From assembly GCF_018812025.1 (NCBI RefSeq), contig NC_063057.1:21499138-21563137 (forward strand): a DNA stretch of 64,000 nucleotides. Reading direction: 5' to 3'. Origin of the DNA: Megalobrama amblycephala. Its lineage: Eukaryota > Chordata > Actinopteri > Cypriniformes > Xenocyprididae. Below are positions 9,208 through 20,439 of this stretch, piece by piece. The notes beneath the pieces are model-generated. The model was not told the DNA's origin, made no database searches, and saw only the letters and a list, made by a program, of their open reading frames with translations. The translations under genes were made by a program, and so were the position numbers. Position 1 is the first letter of the stretch. Each line of letters starts with the position of its first letter.

Positions 9208-12200
9208 AGGGCTGTCAATAGATTACATTTTTAATCGAGATTAATCGCACACTTATCGTAAAATTAAGTATACACCATTTATCTTGTTTAACACATCCAT
9301 ATTGCCATCATTGCCTATATCCAGCAAAGTAAACCATTAGAAACCAAGTGTGATTTTCACAAAACTGTATTTTTCAGCTTTTTTCAAGGTAAATTTAGAT
9401 GTCTTTCCAAAAAAAGGACACCAAATAACCAAATGATATGATTTCATATAATTCATACATTTATGTAGGCTACACCAAAGCACCCCTAAACATTCAGAAA
9501 AACATTTCAGAAAAAAAAAAAAAAAAACAGAAAAAAAAGAAGAAGAAAAAAAAAGTCAGAATTCACAGTGTATGTGCAAAGAGCTTGTTTAAATTTTAGA
9601 CAAGTCAAGTTGCGATACTGAACAGAACCACATGGAGGTGCCAAAAAAAACTAAACCAACAGCCTTGACCTGCATATATACTGAAGTACACAGAAACATA
9701 CACAGGACAAATCCAAACATTATCCTGAATTTGTTTGAAAACAGCGTGAATGTACTGAAATGTGTCTGTGCAGAAATACATTGTGCGATCAGAAGGGCGA
9801 GCTCAGCGATTCCAGGTATGGGGCATCAACAGTCAAACTCTGAACTTAAAACACTCTTTTTCTATATTTTTTTTTCTATTGTTTTTTTTTTCTACATTTG
9901 TAAATAAACTGCATGTTAAAAATAACTGTAACATGGAACCTTTATTTTCTCAATGTAAAATTAAATACAATTTAATTCACAAATAAATAAACTTAAATTC
10001 ACAACCAAAATTTTTTAATTAATAAATACTGTAACCAGTAGAGGCTCCTGGCCGTAAATTTAGGTAGGGCAGATTCTGGGTCTTAGCGCTAGTTTATGGT
10101 AAACATTTTGTAAGCTAATCGCTGAACACATCATACACACTTTTGGCAGAATTCTAATGTCCTTACGTCATTCAGCCTGAGGGTGGCGCTCTAATGATGA
10201 CTGACAGATTCAGTACACACAACAAATGCTTGTAACTGCCTAAATGTAGTATTTATTCCGTCCGAATGTTGTTTTAGAATGTTAAGTTATGTAGGGATTC
10301 CAGTGAAGAAAATAGTCATGTCTATTCTCAGAAAAACATAACACAAAAACAAGAGAACTACTGTATCACTACTGTGTACATTTAAACTAAAGGATTTATA
10401 CTCTCATTAATTTAATACGCTACTCCACATAGGAAGAACAGACATGCCAACTAGTTACTGACCTGATGCAGACACATATCTGAAGCAGACTTATATCATC
10501 TTAGTCAAAAAATATACACTAACAAGAAGCGACAGTCAATAGAACATTCCATTGCAACACCGGCGCCCAGCAGCGACCCTGCGTTTCCACCATTTTGGGG
10601 TGAAAGCGAGTTGTCAGTCCACTAGTTTCTATGGCAATATCAGCTGCTTTGTTAAAAAAAAACGTACATTAAAGCTGAAATCCAACCTGAATGATGACAA
10701 CACAGAATAAAATACTATCACTAGTGATCATCAAATCCTTTTAACAGTTTATTTTACACACTTTGTGTTTAAGTCTTCCACTTTTATTACAAAACCTTTG
10801 CTCTCTAGAAACACAGTCAGTTTGGATTAAAATTCTTTAAAAGGCTTATAAACACTGAATTAATACCAACATATGAAATTAAATTGAGGACTTCAGAAAA
10901 ATTGTGAATGTTGGACAATAAATATATGAATATAACAGCTTGATTTTGCAGTGTTGTCTAATGTCCGTTAAAGCAAAAGTGTCCAAAAGTGTGAATTATG
11001 TGATAACGGACACAGCAATGCATCATCATATAAGATCATTATGTTTGTAGCGTGATCCATTAAAACATATTTCAATTAAGACATAGATACTATTATCACT
11101 ATTACTCCACAAGGTCTGAAATATATTGTTTGCTGCAAACATGATGATCTTAAATTTATTAATTATTAATTTACTATTCATAAATGTGTAAAGTTGCATA
11201 AAATGGAAATACTCAATAAAGAAGGCTAACTACGTTACCTCAGATGGCTTAAATGTTTGGATTCCACAACTGGTAAAATAAAACATTTAAAACACAATAC
11301 AACATTTACTGTAGGAGCCATAAAATTTACTGATGATTGCATTTGAAAAATTTTCTTTTGCGCTTCTGACTTGGCAGTGAAATTCGCCGATTTTGGGTGT
11401 GTAAGATGTGAAGGATTCAATGGTCAGTTAGTATTTTCACCCCATAATGGCAGCCACGCCATCTAGTGGCTGTTACCCAAAAAGTATCAAAGTGTCGCCT
11501 CTTGAGTTCTGTACTCTTTGGCAAGGTAACGTCAAGTGGAAATAAGCGGGGCAGCCAGAAATCTGCCCAAATGGCACTCTATGAGAGGGTGCTGCAGTTC
11601 CATTTTTCACCACAGATTTACATGTGAAATTCATGTGGCGCTGTAGAGCTGGCGAGGGCTCTGAGACCGGCTGCACTGCTTAGTATCATGATTCATGCCT
11701 GCCGAATCCATGTGCTACATTTAAATATATCCTGCTCACTTTATGACTTAAAAGTCTAGAAAATCCAAAATATATTTTTTTACAGAACGCTGAACACATT
11801 CATAAATTATTATTAATTTAGTCTATATAGTGGTCTGTTTGGATGAATATTTTGGTGGGGCTCTGCTCCCAGCTGCCCATACAGATGAGCCATGGCTGCT
11901 GTAGACTACACACGATTGGCTAATCTTTTCACTCATATTAATGAGTAATTGTGACTTTTGGGAGTTTAGCCACATTCTTTTTTTCATCTTCTTTTTTAAA
12001 GGTGCCCTAGAATTAAATATTGAATTTATCTTGGCATAGTTGAATAACAAGAGTTCAGTACATGGAAATGACATACAGTGAGTCTCAAACTCCATTGTTT
12101 CCTCCTTCTTATATAAATCTCATTTGTTTAAAAGACCTCCGAAGAACAGGTGAATCTCAACATAACACCGACTGTTACGTAACAGTCGGGACCATTAATA

Positions 12201-13441
12201 TGTACGCCCCCAATATTTGCATATGCCAGCTCATGTTCAAGGCATTACACAAGGGCAGGCAGTATTAACGTCTGGATCTGTGCACAGCTGAATCATCAGA
12301 CTAGGTAAGCAAGCAAGAACAATAGCGAAAAATGGCAGATGGAGCAATAATAACTGACATGATCCATGATATCTTGATATTTTTAGTGATATTTGTAAAT
12401 AGTCTTTCTAAATGTTTTGTTAGCATATTGCTAATGTACTGTTAAATGTGGTTAAAGTTACCATCGTTTCTTACTGTATTCACGGAGACAAGAGCCGTCG
12501 CTATTTTCATTATTAAACACTTGCAGTCTGTATAATTCATAAACACAACTTCATTCTTTATAAATCTCTCCAACAGTGTAGCATTAGCCGTTAGCCACGG
12601 AGCACTATCAAAACTCATTCAGAATCAAATGTAAACATCCAAATAAATACTATACTCACATGATCTGATGTATGCATGCAGCATGCATGACGAACATCTT
12701 GTAAAGATCCATTTTGAGGGTTATATTAGCTGTGTGAACTGTGTTTATGCTGTTCAAGAATCAAATATAATAATGTTAAAATCTTAATGGTAATAGACAG
12801 GCCATACAATATAGAAAACGAATAATACATGATATATATAGGATTTTTGGTATTTGTTGGTGGCCCCCTAATTTCCCGGGGTCCTAACGGCTAATGGCAG
12901 CTGCTTACCTCGCTTATTGGTTAAGTCCGCCCCTGGCGATCAGTGCGTCGAGAGCACTCATACATGATTTGTTTGAGCATCAATATAACGGCCTCACGCG
13001 TGCTTCTGTACGTCAACGCAATCATCTTTACTTTGACTGCAATCCTCATCCATCAAAACTTTACTAGCAAGAAGCTGGTTTGCTTTATCCAGCCGAGAAA
13101 CAGTTTTCATATCATCTGGCCACACAGCTGTGGGATGTTTCGACGTTCTGTTCAGACAGGAACAGCATGATGTTGGAGGACTCGCACTCTTCAGATACAA
13201 TGACACAATATGACAGAGAGTTCGTGTTTTGAAGGGAAACAGACACTGGAATGAATAATTCTCTCTGCCATCTCTGATATAATCAGCATTTAAGATCATC
13301 TAACATGACGTAAATGATGTTATGATGCAATTTCACATGCTTCTGTAATTTTTTCACGTTAATGCAGCATCAAATTATTTTTACGCGTAAAGGATTTTGA
13401 ATTAATTGCATGTGTTGACGCTTTAACGTTGGCAGCCCTAG
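9208..13441. mobile_element. Degraded DNA transposon with TAGGGCTGTCAA ends, hAT-like
   Basis: The left end 'tagggctgtcaatagatta' plus 'ttaatcgagattaatcgc' and the right end, which reads on the other strand as 'tagggctgccaacg' plus 'ttaattcaaaatcc', are inverted and about 4.2 kb apart. Ends of this type are common in fish hAT-like nonautonomous elements. The interior has a poly-A-rich stretch (9506-9560), other MITE debris, a hAT-like end reading CAGGGGCGGACTTAACC on the minus strand near 12935, and a nested TTAA-type element. I see no transposase. The target duplication is not clear, so the superfamily is tentative. Confidence 0.45.
12001..12790 (+). mobile_element. TTAA-flanked nonautonomous element, 3'-truncated copy
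   Basis: Starts 'aggtgccctagaatt' directly after TTAA and shares long stretches with the opposite-strand copy at 42157-44463, including the palindrome 'cgactgttacgtaacagtcg'. The right end (a 'ggcacctttaa' type terminus) is missing. TTAA targets point to the piggyBac or Kolobok superfamilies; no transposase is present. Confidence 0.55.
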
Positions 13442-13473
13442 TGTAAATCTAATTCAATTTTTTCCCCCCCTGC

Positions 13474-14386
13474 ATGAATTGTAAACTTATAGAATCAGAA
13501 GAGGAAACCTCAGATGATGAAGATTTACCCTCAGGGAATAAAGATGTGCCCTCAGGTGATGATAAGTGCCAAGAACAGACCTCTGGAAGGGACACCGTAA
13601 TGGAGGAGGAGAAGGTTAGCACGACTTCAAGGACCCTGGTCAGAAAGGGGGCCCAACGCAATAGCAAATCCTCCCAACAGGACCCAACACCCCAGACCTC
13701 TGGTATGTGGATACATGAATACAAGTGATTAAAACTTGTAAATACCTCATTTGTCTCATTTGTACACCTGAATGTGCTCTTATGGCCAATTTATGTTTAA
13801 ATAGGTTGTCACTTACACTGTAATTAAAAAATAAAAATAAAACAAAGATTATTGGTGTATGTTTTACAAGTACATACTATTTCAATTTTTCTAATTCAAA
13901 ATTTTAGTAATGTCACTTGCCATTTTTTTCAGCGTACTGTAGGCTACAAAAAAAGAAGAAGAAAAAAAAGTGTATTTCAGCACAAGCATGCTTCCTTTCT
14001 ACACATTAATCTCAGAATAGATGAGATTACTTACTCACAAAACTTTCTGCTGTGGTACAATTAACATTGTCCTTTTGCCACCAGCATGTAAAGAAAATAA
14101 GAGTAAGGATGAGGAAAAGTGGAGACAACACCTGGAAGAGAAGAAACTGAAGAAGAAAAAACAAAAGAAGATCATGAAGAAGGTGGCACTGGGAGCCGGT
14201 GCAGTTGCAGTCGGGGCAGTTGTCATTGGAGCAGCAGCGGCTACTGGAGGACTATCTATAGTCGCAAAGGCTGGTGTCGTTGCAGGTGTAAGCGTAATTA
14301 CAAAAGTCGCGAAGGAGAAGAGGGAAAAAAAAAAGGAAAAAACACGAAAAAAATCATTAGGCTTAACAGAGCATCAGAGCATATAG
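13474..14386 (+). CDS. Hypothetical two-exon gene: acidic N-terminus, Lys-rich linker, Ala/Gly/Val hydrophobic segment
   Basis: Exon 1 (13474-13702, possibly preceded by an acceptor near 13490) is acidic (ESEEETSDDEDLPSG) and ends at TCTG|GTATGT. Exon 2 begins after 'ccaccag' (14085) and joins in the same frame (phase 1), reading ACKENKSKDEEKWRQHLEE. A lysine-rich stretch follows, then about 40 residues of Ala/Gly/Val/Ile (VALGAGAVAVGAVVIGAA...) that could be a membrane hairpin, then another Lys-rich block (KEKREKKKEKTRKKS) and a stop at 14384-14386. The exon joint preserving the frame argues for a real gene or recent remnant. The layout recalls the C-termini of fish GIMAP-like GTPases and interferon-induced small membrane proteins, but no diagnostic motif is present and upstream exons may be missing. 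I do not recognise it. Confidence 0.4.
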
Positions 14387-14647
14387 TTTTACCTAGACTG
14401 TCCTCCAAAAAAAACGACCCTATAGGTAGTTTTTTAAGCACCATATTACGACCTATATTTACGTTTAAGTCATGCACCCTCTAGTGGCCGTAAAAATAAT
14501 GACACTGTCTTGTTACGTCTGTCGTCATGAAATGACGTAAATGCAGTGTGTGGACTTTTGCCATCATTTGTCCTATTTCCATTTACCAAAACTAATTTTT
14601 ATTAATGATTTATAGTGCATTTACTCTTTATGAGCACATGTGTTCCT

Positions 14648-14727
14648 TGGGATCGAACCCACGCTCGCATGATCACATGACTGCATATTGTTACTGCAAT
14701 GCTCTGCCAGTTGAGCTATGCGAAACC
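14648..14727 (-). repeat. tRNA-derived sequence (SINE head or tRNA pseudogene)
   Basis: On the minus strand, TAGCTCAACTGGCAGAGCA fits a pol III A box and GTGGGTTCGATCCCA fits a B box. Between them is an anticodon-arm-like hairpin (GCATTG...CAATATGC) and extra sequence longer than in a normal tRNA. There is no proper acceptor stem. Confidence 0.6.
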
Positions 14728-15861
14728 CGAAATATGACGCAGATAAAAGGGAACAATGCATTAAAATAAAGCAAACGCTCCTATGGGTTGTATTTCATGA
14801 ATTTAAATGAAAGTGTCCTGTTGTCGATAGGGGCGCCACTTTAGTAAACGCTCCTATGAGTCCTATTTTTTTTTATTATTGTTTTAAAGAAAACATTTGA
14901 ATATAATGTTTATAATTTCAGAAAATGTTCCTATGATGTTGTGTAAACAAAGCTAGAACATTCTACCTGCAACATTTTGAGGATGTTGTTGAGGTAACAG
15001 ATTATACAATGTTGTAAATAAAAAATTGGCACAATGTTTCAATAAATAAAACAAAGGAAGAACATTCTCTCAGCCACATTAGGAGAACGCTATATGATCA
15101 TCATTGAGGCCTGAGGTGATGAAATGTTCTGTATAAAACATTCTTGTAATGTGACGTATTAAAGCTAGAACATTTTACCTAAAACATTTTTAGATGTTTT
15201 GAGAATGTTGTTGTGGTAATAATAATGCAGTATTGGCTAGTGTTGCCACCCGTCCCGTATTTACAAGTAAAATGATGCGTCCTGTATCAAATTAATACGG
15301 GACGCGATTTGTCCTGTATTTTGATAGACCCACACATAGTTGAATAAACACATAAGGATTTTGCAGTGTGGAGAATACTAATAGCAAACATAAAGAAATC
15401 AATTTCACAATAAGTAGTAGAGAAGCTCATTTGTGCATCACTGCATTTTAGCAGCTCTGTTTCCATAGCGGAGTCTCGAGAACATGCGCTGTAATATGGA
15501 ACGCGAATGGGGCCAAATGTCTATCAGTTTTGACCGTGTCAACATGCACTGTTTGTCCACGTCAACGCGACAACACACACAGCAGCCAATGAAATTGTTG
15601 TATTTGAGACTATATTTGCATATGTGACGCGATGGTACGTATGGCCTGGTTGGTATATACGTATACAAACATCAGATGTCATGTTTATTCATGAAGGATG
15701 TCGTAATGGTATGCTGGTATGCACGTATACAAACATCGAGGGAACATTGGTACGTTTTGTGTGTGATGTCAGCCTTATGTCATGATTTGTCATGCCCTTT
15801 TAAGTTGTCCTGCGTTCTTTCTCCGATACAAAAGTCAACAGCTGAAACCATCATGACTCTT
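14728..15861. other. Repeat-rich DNA without genes
   Basis: Contains 'agctagaacattctacc' and 'agctagaacattttacc' repeats (14950-15200), a 'ccgtcccgtatttac' repeat (15250-15320), and at 15490-15565 a stretch that is an inverted match of 28605-28672 (shared words ggggccaaatgtct and ttttgaccgtgtcaac). No coding region could be supported. Confidence 0.5.
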
Positions 15862-16100
15862 AGATTAAGGCCTACTCCTGTCTTAATTTAAACCGTCTGG
15901 GAAACTGCCCCCAAAGGTTTAACAAAGTTATTCTTGTCTCTATAAATTATGGATTCCTAAAGACATGTTTATGGGTAAAATAAAATAAAATAAAATATTA
16001 ATAATACAAATAAAATGAATATCAAAACATATTTTAAATATAATGAAGTCATTTTATTATAGAACCCATCAGCCTGCAGCAGCCAATATGATGTTCCTGG
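15862..16100 (+). repeat. Direct repeat, copy 1
   Basis: About 240 bp nearly identical to 17938-18172, beginning 'agattaaggcctactcctg' and ending 'ccaatatgatgttcctgg'. It includes the right end of the MITE at 16852-17987, so the duplication covers a MITE end plus its flank. Confidence 0.75.
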
Positions 16101-16429
16101 CAATAATCTTTTTATGTAATTTTTTTTCCACAAAAGGTCAGCAGGCACTTAATGGATGATCTGTATGTTTTAACTGGTCATTGCATGCATGTACTGGAAG
16201 TTTTTTTGTATTTAAGTGAAATTATATGACAAATATGTTTATTTACTATTATGGATCCAGCAGCAATTTAGGTAGGACTAAATAAACTGCATGCATATAA
16301 TGATGTATATTTTTAAATATAATTCATTTATATACCCCACTGTGAAACATGGTTTAATGCTGCTTTGAAGTCATGCATTTTCTTGAACAATTTACAGGGG
16401 AATTTCAGGACAGCAGTTCATGTCTTCAA

Positions 16430-16720
16430 TCTTTAGAGAGGTTATGTGATGCAACAAGACAATGAACCAAAGCACACAAATAAATCAAGTAAAACATAAT
16501 TTACATACCAAAATTATTTTTTCCTATACCTCAAGCCAACTGAGATGCTATGGCAAAACCAAAAGATGGATGAAATCAAGACAACACAGAAATACTGATC
16601 AAATGAAACAAAGTTGTGAGAAGTGATGGTCCAAAATTGGTAGAAACCCTTAAAGGCAGCTATTAAAAAAAATTGTGATACAGGATTTTCTGAGGATCAA
16701 CAGTTAATAAATGCAGTGGT
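16430..16720 (+). pseudogene. Degenerate Tc1/mariner transposase fragment
   Basis: Broken translation retains VMQQDNEPKHT, matching the second catalytic-Asp block of Tc1 transposases (usually QQDNDPKHT), and downstream LKPTEMLWQ, matching the final catalytic-Glu block (NPxExLW). Stops and shifts lie between them. Old debris. Confidence 0.55.
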
Positions 16721-16851
16721 TCACTTTATTTTACCACCCTGCACTGTGAATGATTTCTAAATGGCTATTAATCATAAATGTGTGTTTGTCTGTAATTGTG
16801 ATTTAAATTGAGCTCACACCACATTTTATGAATTATCAATGCAGATTTTCA

Positions 16852-17987
16852 AGAGGTGGTTTCCTGGACAGGGTTTAAATTATGCCAAGAGTAGGCCTTA
16901 ATGAATAGTTAATCATGGGTTAAAAATTGCTGTCTGGAACAAAGATTAAGCACAGATTACTAACACCTGGACTATGAGTCCTGAACTAATATAAACAGGA
17001 TTCATTTACAGTTTTATCTAATTGCTTACACAGAATTTCTGAAAATATGGCTCCATTTCGTGTAACTCTACACACAAAACACACAACATGAAAAACATCA
17101 GACATCTCTTGCAAAAGCAACACTTTGTGCAAAACTATTTTAACTCTTCCAAAAATGTTGTTTTTGAGTATAACTACACACAAATATGCACAACTGAGGA
17201 ATTTTACAGTTGAACTGAAATCAACTGAACTGAATCAACACTGAAGTCACTTATATTGACACTATATTGGCTTGTTAGAGCCACTTTGCAGCAGAATTTG
17301 TTTTGAATTTGTTACTGAAGCTACTATGAAACAATATATATTGTAGCTTGTATGCATATTCTTTCTTTCTCAAACCTGAGTTTTGATTTCTAAGTGATCA
17401 ATTTATGTAAAAGTGTTTTCACACATGATCATTGGCTGTATAGGTCATCAGTAAATGGCAATGCACCACCCCCGACAAAAAAAGGTTTTGTTAGTTTTGA
17501 ATGACATATCTAATGTGGAGAACTGTTTAGAGTTTTGCAAAAAGGTTGTTTTTCAATTGCAAACTGTGTGTAAAGCATATAATGTGCTTGTAGTTTTGCA
17601 GACTTGGTCTTAAGACTCTGTACATGAGTGAATGGTTTCAGTGAGTGAGCCTCAAGTCACACTTTTAGTGTCTAAGCAATTTGAAAAAACTGTAAAACAA
17701 ACCGTGACAGAGGTCGCCTATATGGAATGAACCAAGAAAATCTTAAAATTGCATGGGACCGAGAAGCATAAATGGCAGCAAAAAAGACTGCCATAAAAAA
17801 ACCCAAAAGACAATTATTTTAATGCAAAAAATAAATTAAAAAATTCACACATCAGTTTCAGTTTCTGTTTGTTATAGTAATCTGTACTTAATCTGTGTTT
17901 CAGAAAGCCATTTTATTTTTAAAAACACGATTAAGCAGATTAAGGCCTACTCCTGTCTTAATTTAAACCCTGTCTGGGAAACTGCCC
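16852..17987. mobile_element. MITE with 'cagacagggtttaaatta' type TIRs, with a nested inverted repeat
   Basis: The left end (cctggacagggtttaaatta...aggcctta) and the right end (taaggcctactcctg...ccctgtctgggaaact) are inverted copies. Inside, 'ttacagttttatctaattgc' (about 17007) and 'gcaatttgaaaaaactgtaa' (about 17677) form a second, nested inverted pair. No protein is coded. Confidence 0.6.
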
Positions 17988-18172
17988 CCAAAGGTTTCAC
18001 AAAGTTATTCTTGTCTCTATAACTTATGGATTCCTAAAGACATGTTTATGGGTAAATAAAATATTAATAAAACAAATAAAATGAATATCAAAACAAATAT
18101 AATAATATAATGAAGTCATTTTATTATAGAACTCAACTCATCAGCCTGCAGCAGCCAATATGATGTTCCTGG
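17938..18172 (+). repeat. Direct repeat, copy 2
   Basis: Second copy of the repeat at 15862-16100, 2.08 kb downstream. A further short match (aaatataattcatttatat at 16315 and 18437) continues the correspondence up to the border of the long-TIR element. Confidence 0.75.
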
Positions 18173-18489
18173 AAACAAAACAGAGACAGAACAATATAAA
18201 CAAACTATACAACCAACTAAACACCAAATTACAAAAACATTATTAGGCTATGTGAAAGTGAATAAAGTTCACTTTGTTCACTGTGTGTGTGTGTTCAGTT
18301 ATAAATATGTGCTGTGTAAATTAGCCTTCATACACTTAGAAATTATATATAGCCTAACTTTAAAAAACAAACAATAACCCTAGCATTGTAACATAAGGCT
18401 ACTTTACGCTAGCACAGTTAAGTAATATGTATGTTTAAATATAATTCATTTATATGGAAGGCCAAAAGGGCCAAAACGTGTGAAACCGA

Positions 18490-18605
18490 CGTCTTAACAC
18501 GTAATTACGTGTTAACGCGCAAATGACGTGTTAACGCGTAATTACGTGTTAACGCGCAAATGACGTGTTAACGCGTAATTACGTGTTAACACGTCATTTG
18601 CGAAA
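18490..18605 (+). repeat. Subterminal palindromic tandem repeats of the long-TIR element
   Basis: A 37-bp unit built from ACGTGTTAACGCG, CAAATGACGTGTTAAC and AATTACGTGTTAAC is repeated about 2.5 times. The unit is made of dyads around GTTAAC and TTACGTAA-like centres. The right arm (28476-28535) has fewer copies. Such sites are typical of transposase binding, but no binding can be shown here. Confidence 0.7.
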
Positions 18606-20177
18606 TAAAAAACGTGGGACTTTACCACCACCTGGTGGTGTGGTGTACTTGCACAAGCAGATTAGGATTGCAAATGGCAGGATTTTGTCTAAAATAAATC
18701 TTTAAAAATGAACAGTGAGCATAAATAGGCTACAACTATGGCTACACATAATAATTATAGCATACATTTTTTATTTGTATTTATTTTAATCCTAACACAT
18801 GTCTTCAAATGAATGAATGTTGTTGCTCTCAAAACAATTAACACAGCACAGTAAACACTCTTATGTTGATGAAATTTCATTATTCACTGCACTGCAGTTT
18901 ATTCTAGTAATACGTTTATTAAAAACTAAATTATATCATCATAACTACAGGTGTGTTCACTATTGATTTTATAACATATTCATCTATAGACATACACTAA
19001 TGAAAGTACATGCTTATTATTGTTTTTTAATGAGTGGTTTTGTTATAATCTTTTCCCACTTCCCCCAAAAATTACATAGCCTACACAAACATCCAGCAAA
19101 TGTTGTACAGTACTGCAATCACTAATGTTTACTCACGAATTTAAATCTGCCTAGAGAATTTCATCTACATCATAGAACATTCTTATGCATTATGGAGGGA
19201 AAAATCATTATGAATGTTGAATCCATGGTTCTTCTCAACATCTGCAGGCCTCCTTCATTGTTGTTGTTTTTTTTTTACTCTTTTTTTGTAGTAAACTATA
19301 TTCATGTTTCTGGTAAAGGTTTGCTCTTGTTTACCTGATTTTTAATACTGCTTTCATGTGCTGGTGTGTGTGTATACAAGAAAAGAATTGGTTCTTATAG
19401 ATCTGTTAGTTTTGTGACAGTTTTACTGTTTGAATTTGTAATAAACACATACAACGTGTGGTGTGTAGATAAATAAAATGTATTACAAATGTATTTACAA
19501 ATGTAAAACAAAATTATTTACAATAATATAAACAAATAGAAGACGGAATAAGCATGTATGTATAGGAAACAACTCAAGAATGTATTCCAACGATATTCTC
19601 CATAGTCTGTTCCTGTGTGTATCTCTATAGTCAGCCAGTGTGCTTCAGCCATCCGTCTGTCCAGCAATTCACGATTCCCTCATCTGTAAGAAATTACATT
19701 TCAGTAATTATCTCCTTTCATCGAAAGTACCATTTAATTGTCAACTCTGATTTCTGTCATTACGCCCAGTGCTGTCAATAAAACATAATGTTCACCTAAT
19801 TCCAAATTTATCTATTCGGTTTCCTGCAAAAGTGGCTCTTCCGTGTGTGTGCGTCACCCTTTCGTCAATGTCGTTGACTTTTGATGATTGATGAGGTAAG
19901 CTCAGTGTAGTGCTTGGGTCACTATATCATGAATAATTTAAATAAATAAAGGTGTTGTGTCACGTTGACATTGCCTGTCGTAACTGTTTGTAATCCTTCT
20001 CATGACTAATTAATATGGTGATACGCACGATTCAGATCGTTTTATTATTAATGAGATTGTGAACGAGCACTTACGTAATGGTTACGATGTGCTCAAGTCT
20101 GGCGCAACTTCCTTTTAACCAAAAACTTTTGGCGGCGAGGAAGAAAGTAGTAGTAGTAGTATCATCAGCAGCAGGAC

Positions 20178-20281
20178 ATGGCGCGGAGAGAGTTTCTTAC
20201 AGACTGCAATAGGGCATTTCGGGAGTGTACTCGATTGGCTCAAACAGACGATCGGGATGCTATAGCAATAATAATTACAAG
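20178..20281 (+). CDS. First coding exon inside the left TIR (inward-facing)
   Basis: ATG at 20178 opens a frame reading MARREFLTDCNRAFRECTRL and then AQTDDRDAIAIIIT, 34 codons plus two bases, and ends at a strong AAG|GTAAGT donor at 20282. The region upstream is GC-richer (ggcggcgagg, then AGT/AGC triplet repeats), like a short promoter and 5' UTR. An identical exon lies in the right TIR (27066-27169, minus), so both point into the element. No matching second exon was identified in the core. It may be the 5' exon of the lost transposase or of a captured host gene; I do not recognise the protein. Confidence 0.5.
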
Positions 20282-20316
20282 GTAAGTGATCTTGTTTTGT
20301 GGCACTGGACGCCCAT

Positions 20317-20405
20317 TATTTCCCCCAGGGGCGGACAAGGCTATCGGCAGTACCGGGAGTTTTCCCTGTGGGCCGCTGGACAACGTGGGCCGGCCCTTTG
20401 CAATG
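20317..20405 (+). repeat. hAT-like end CAGGGGCGGACAAGG inside the left TIR
   Basis: 'cccccaggggcggac' followed by 'ggcagtaccgggagttttcc' is the end of a fish hAT-like MITE. An inverted copy is in the right TIR (26950-27025), so this insertion predates duplication or homogenisation of the arms. Confidence 0.5.
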
Positions 20406-20439
20406 TAAATGTATGAATGAATTGTAGTAAATAGTCCAT

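Noticed and set aside
9506..9560. Poly(A) tail of a retrocopy
   Set aside because: A-runs are interrupted and no processed gene precedes them; they lie within a degraded DNA transposon.
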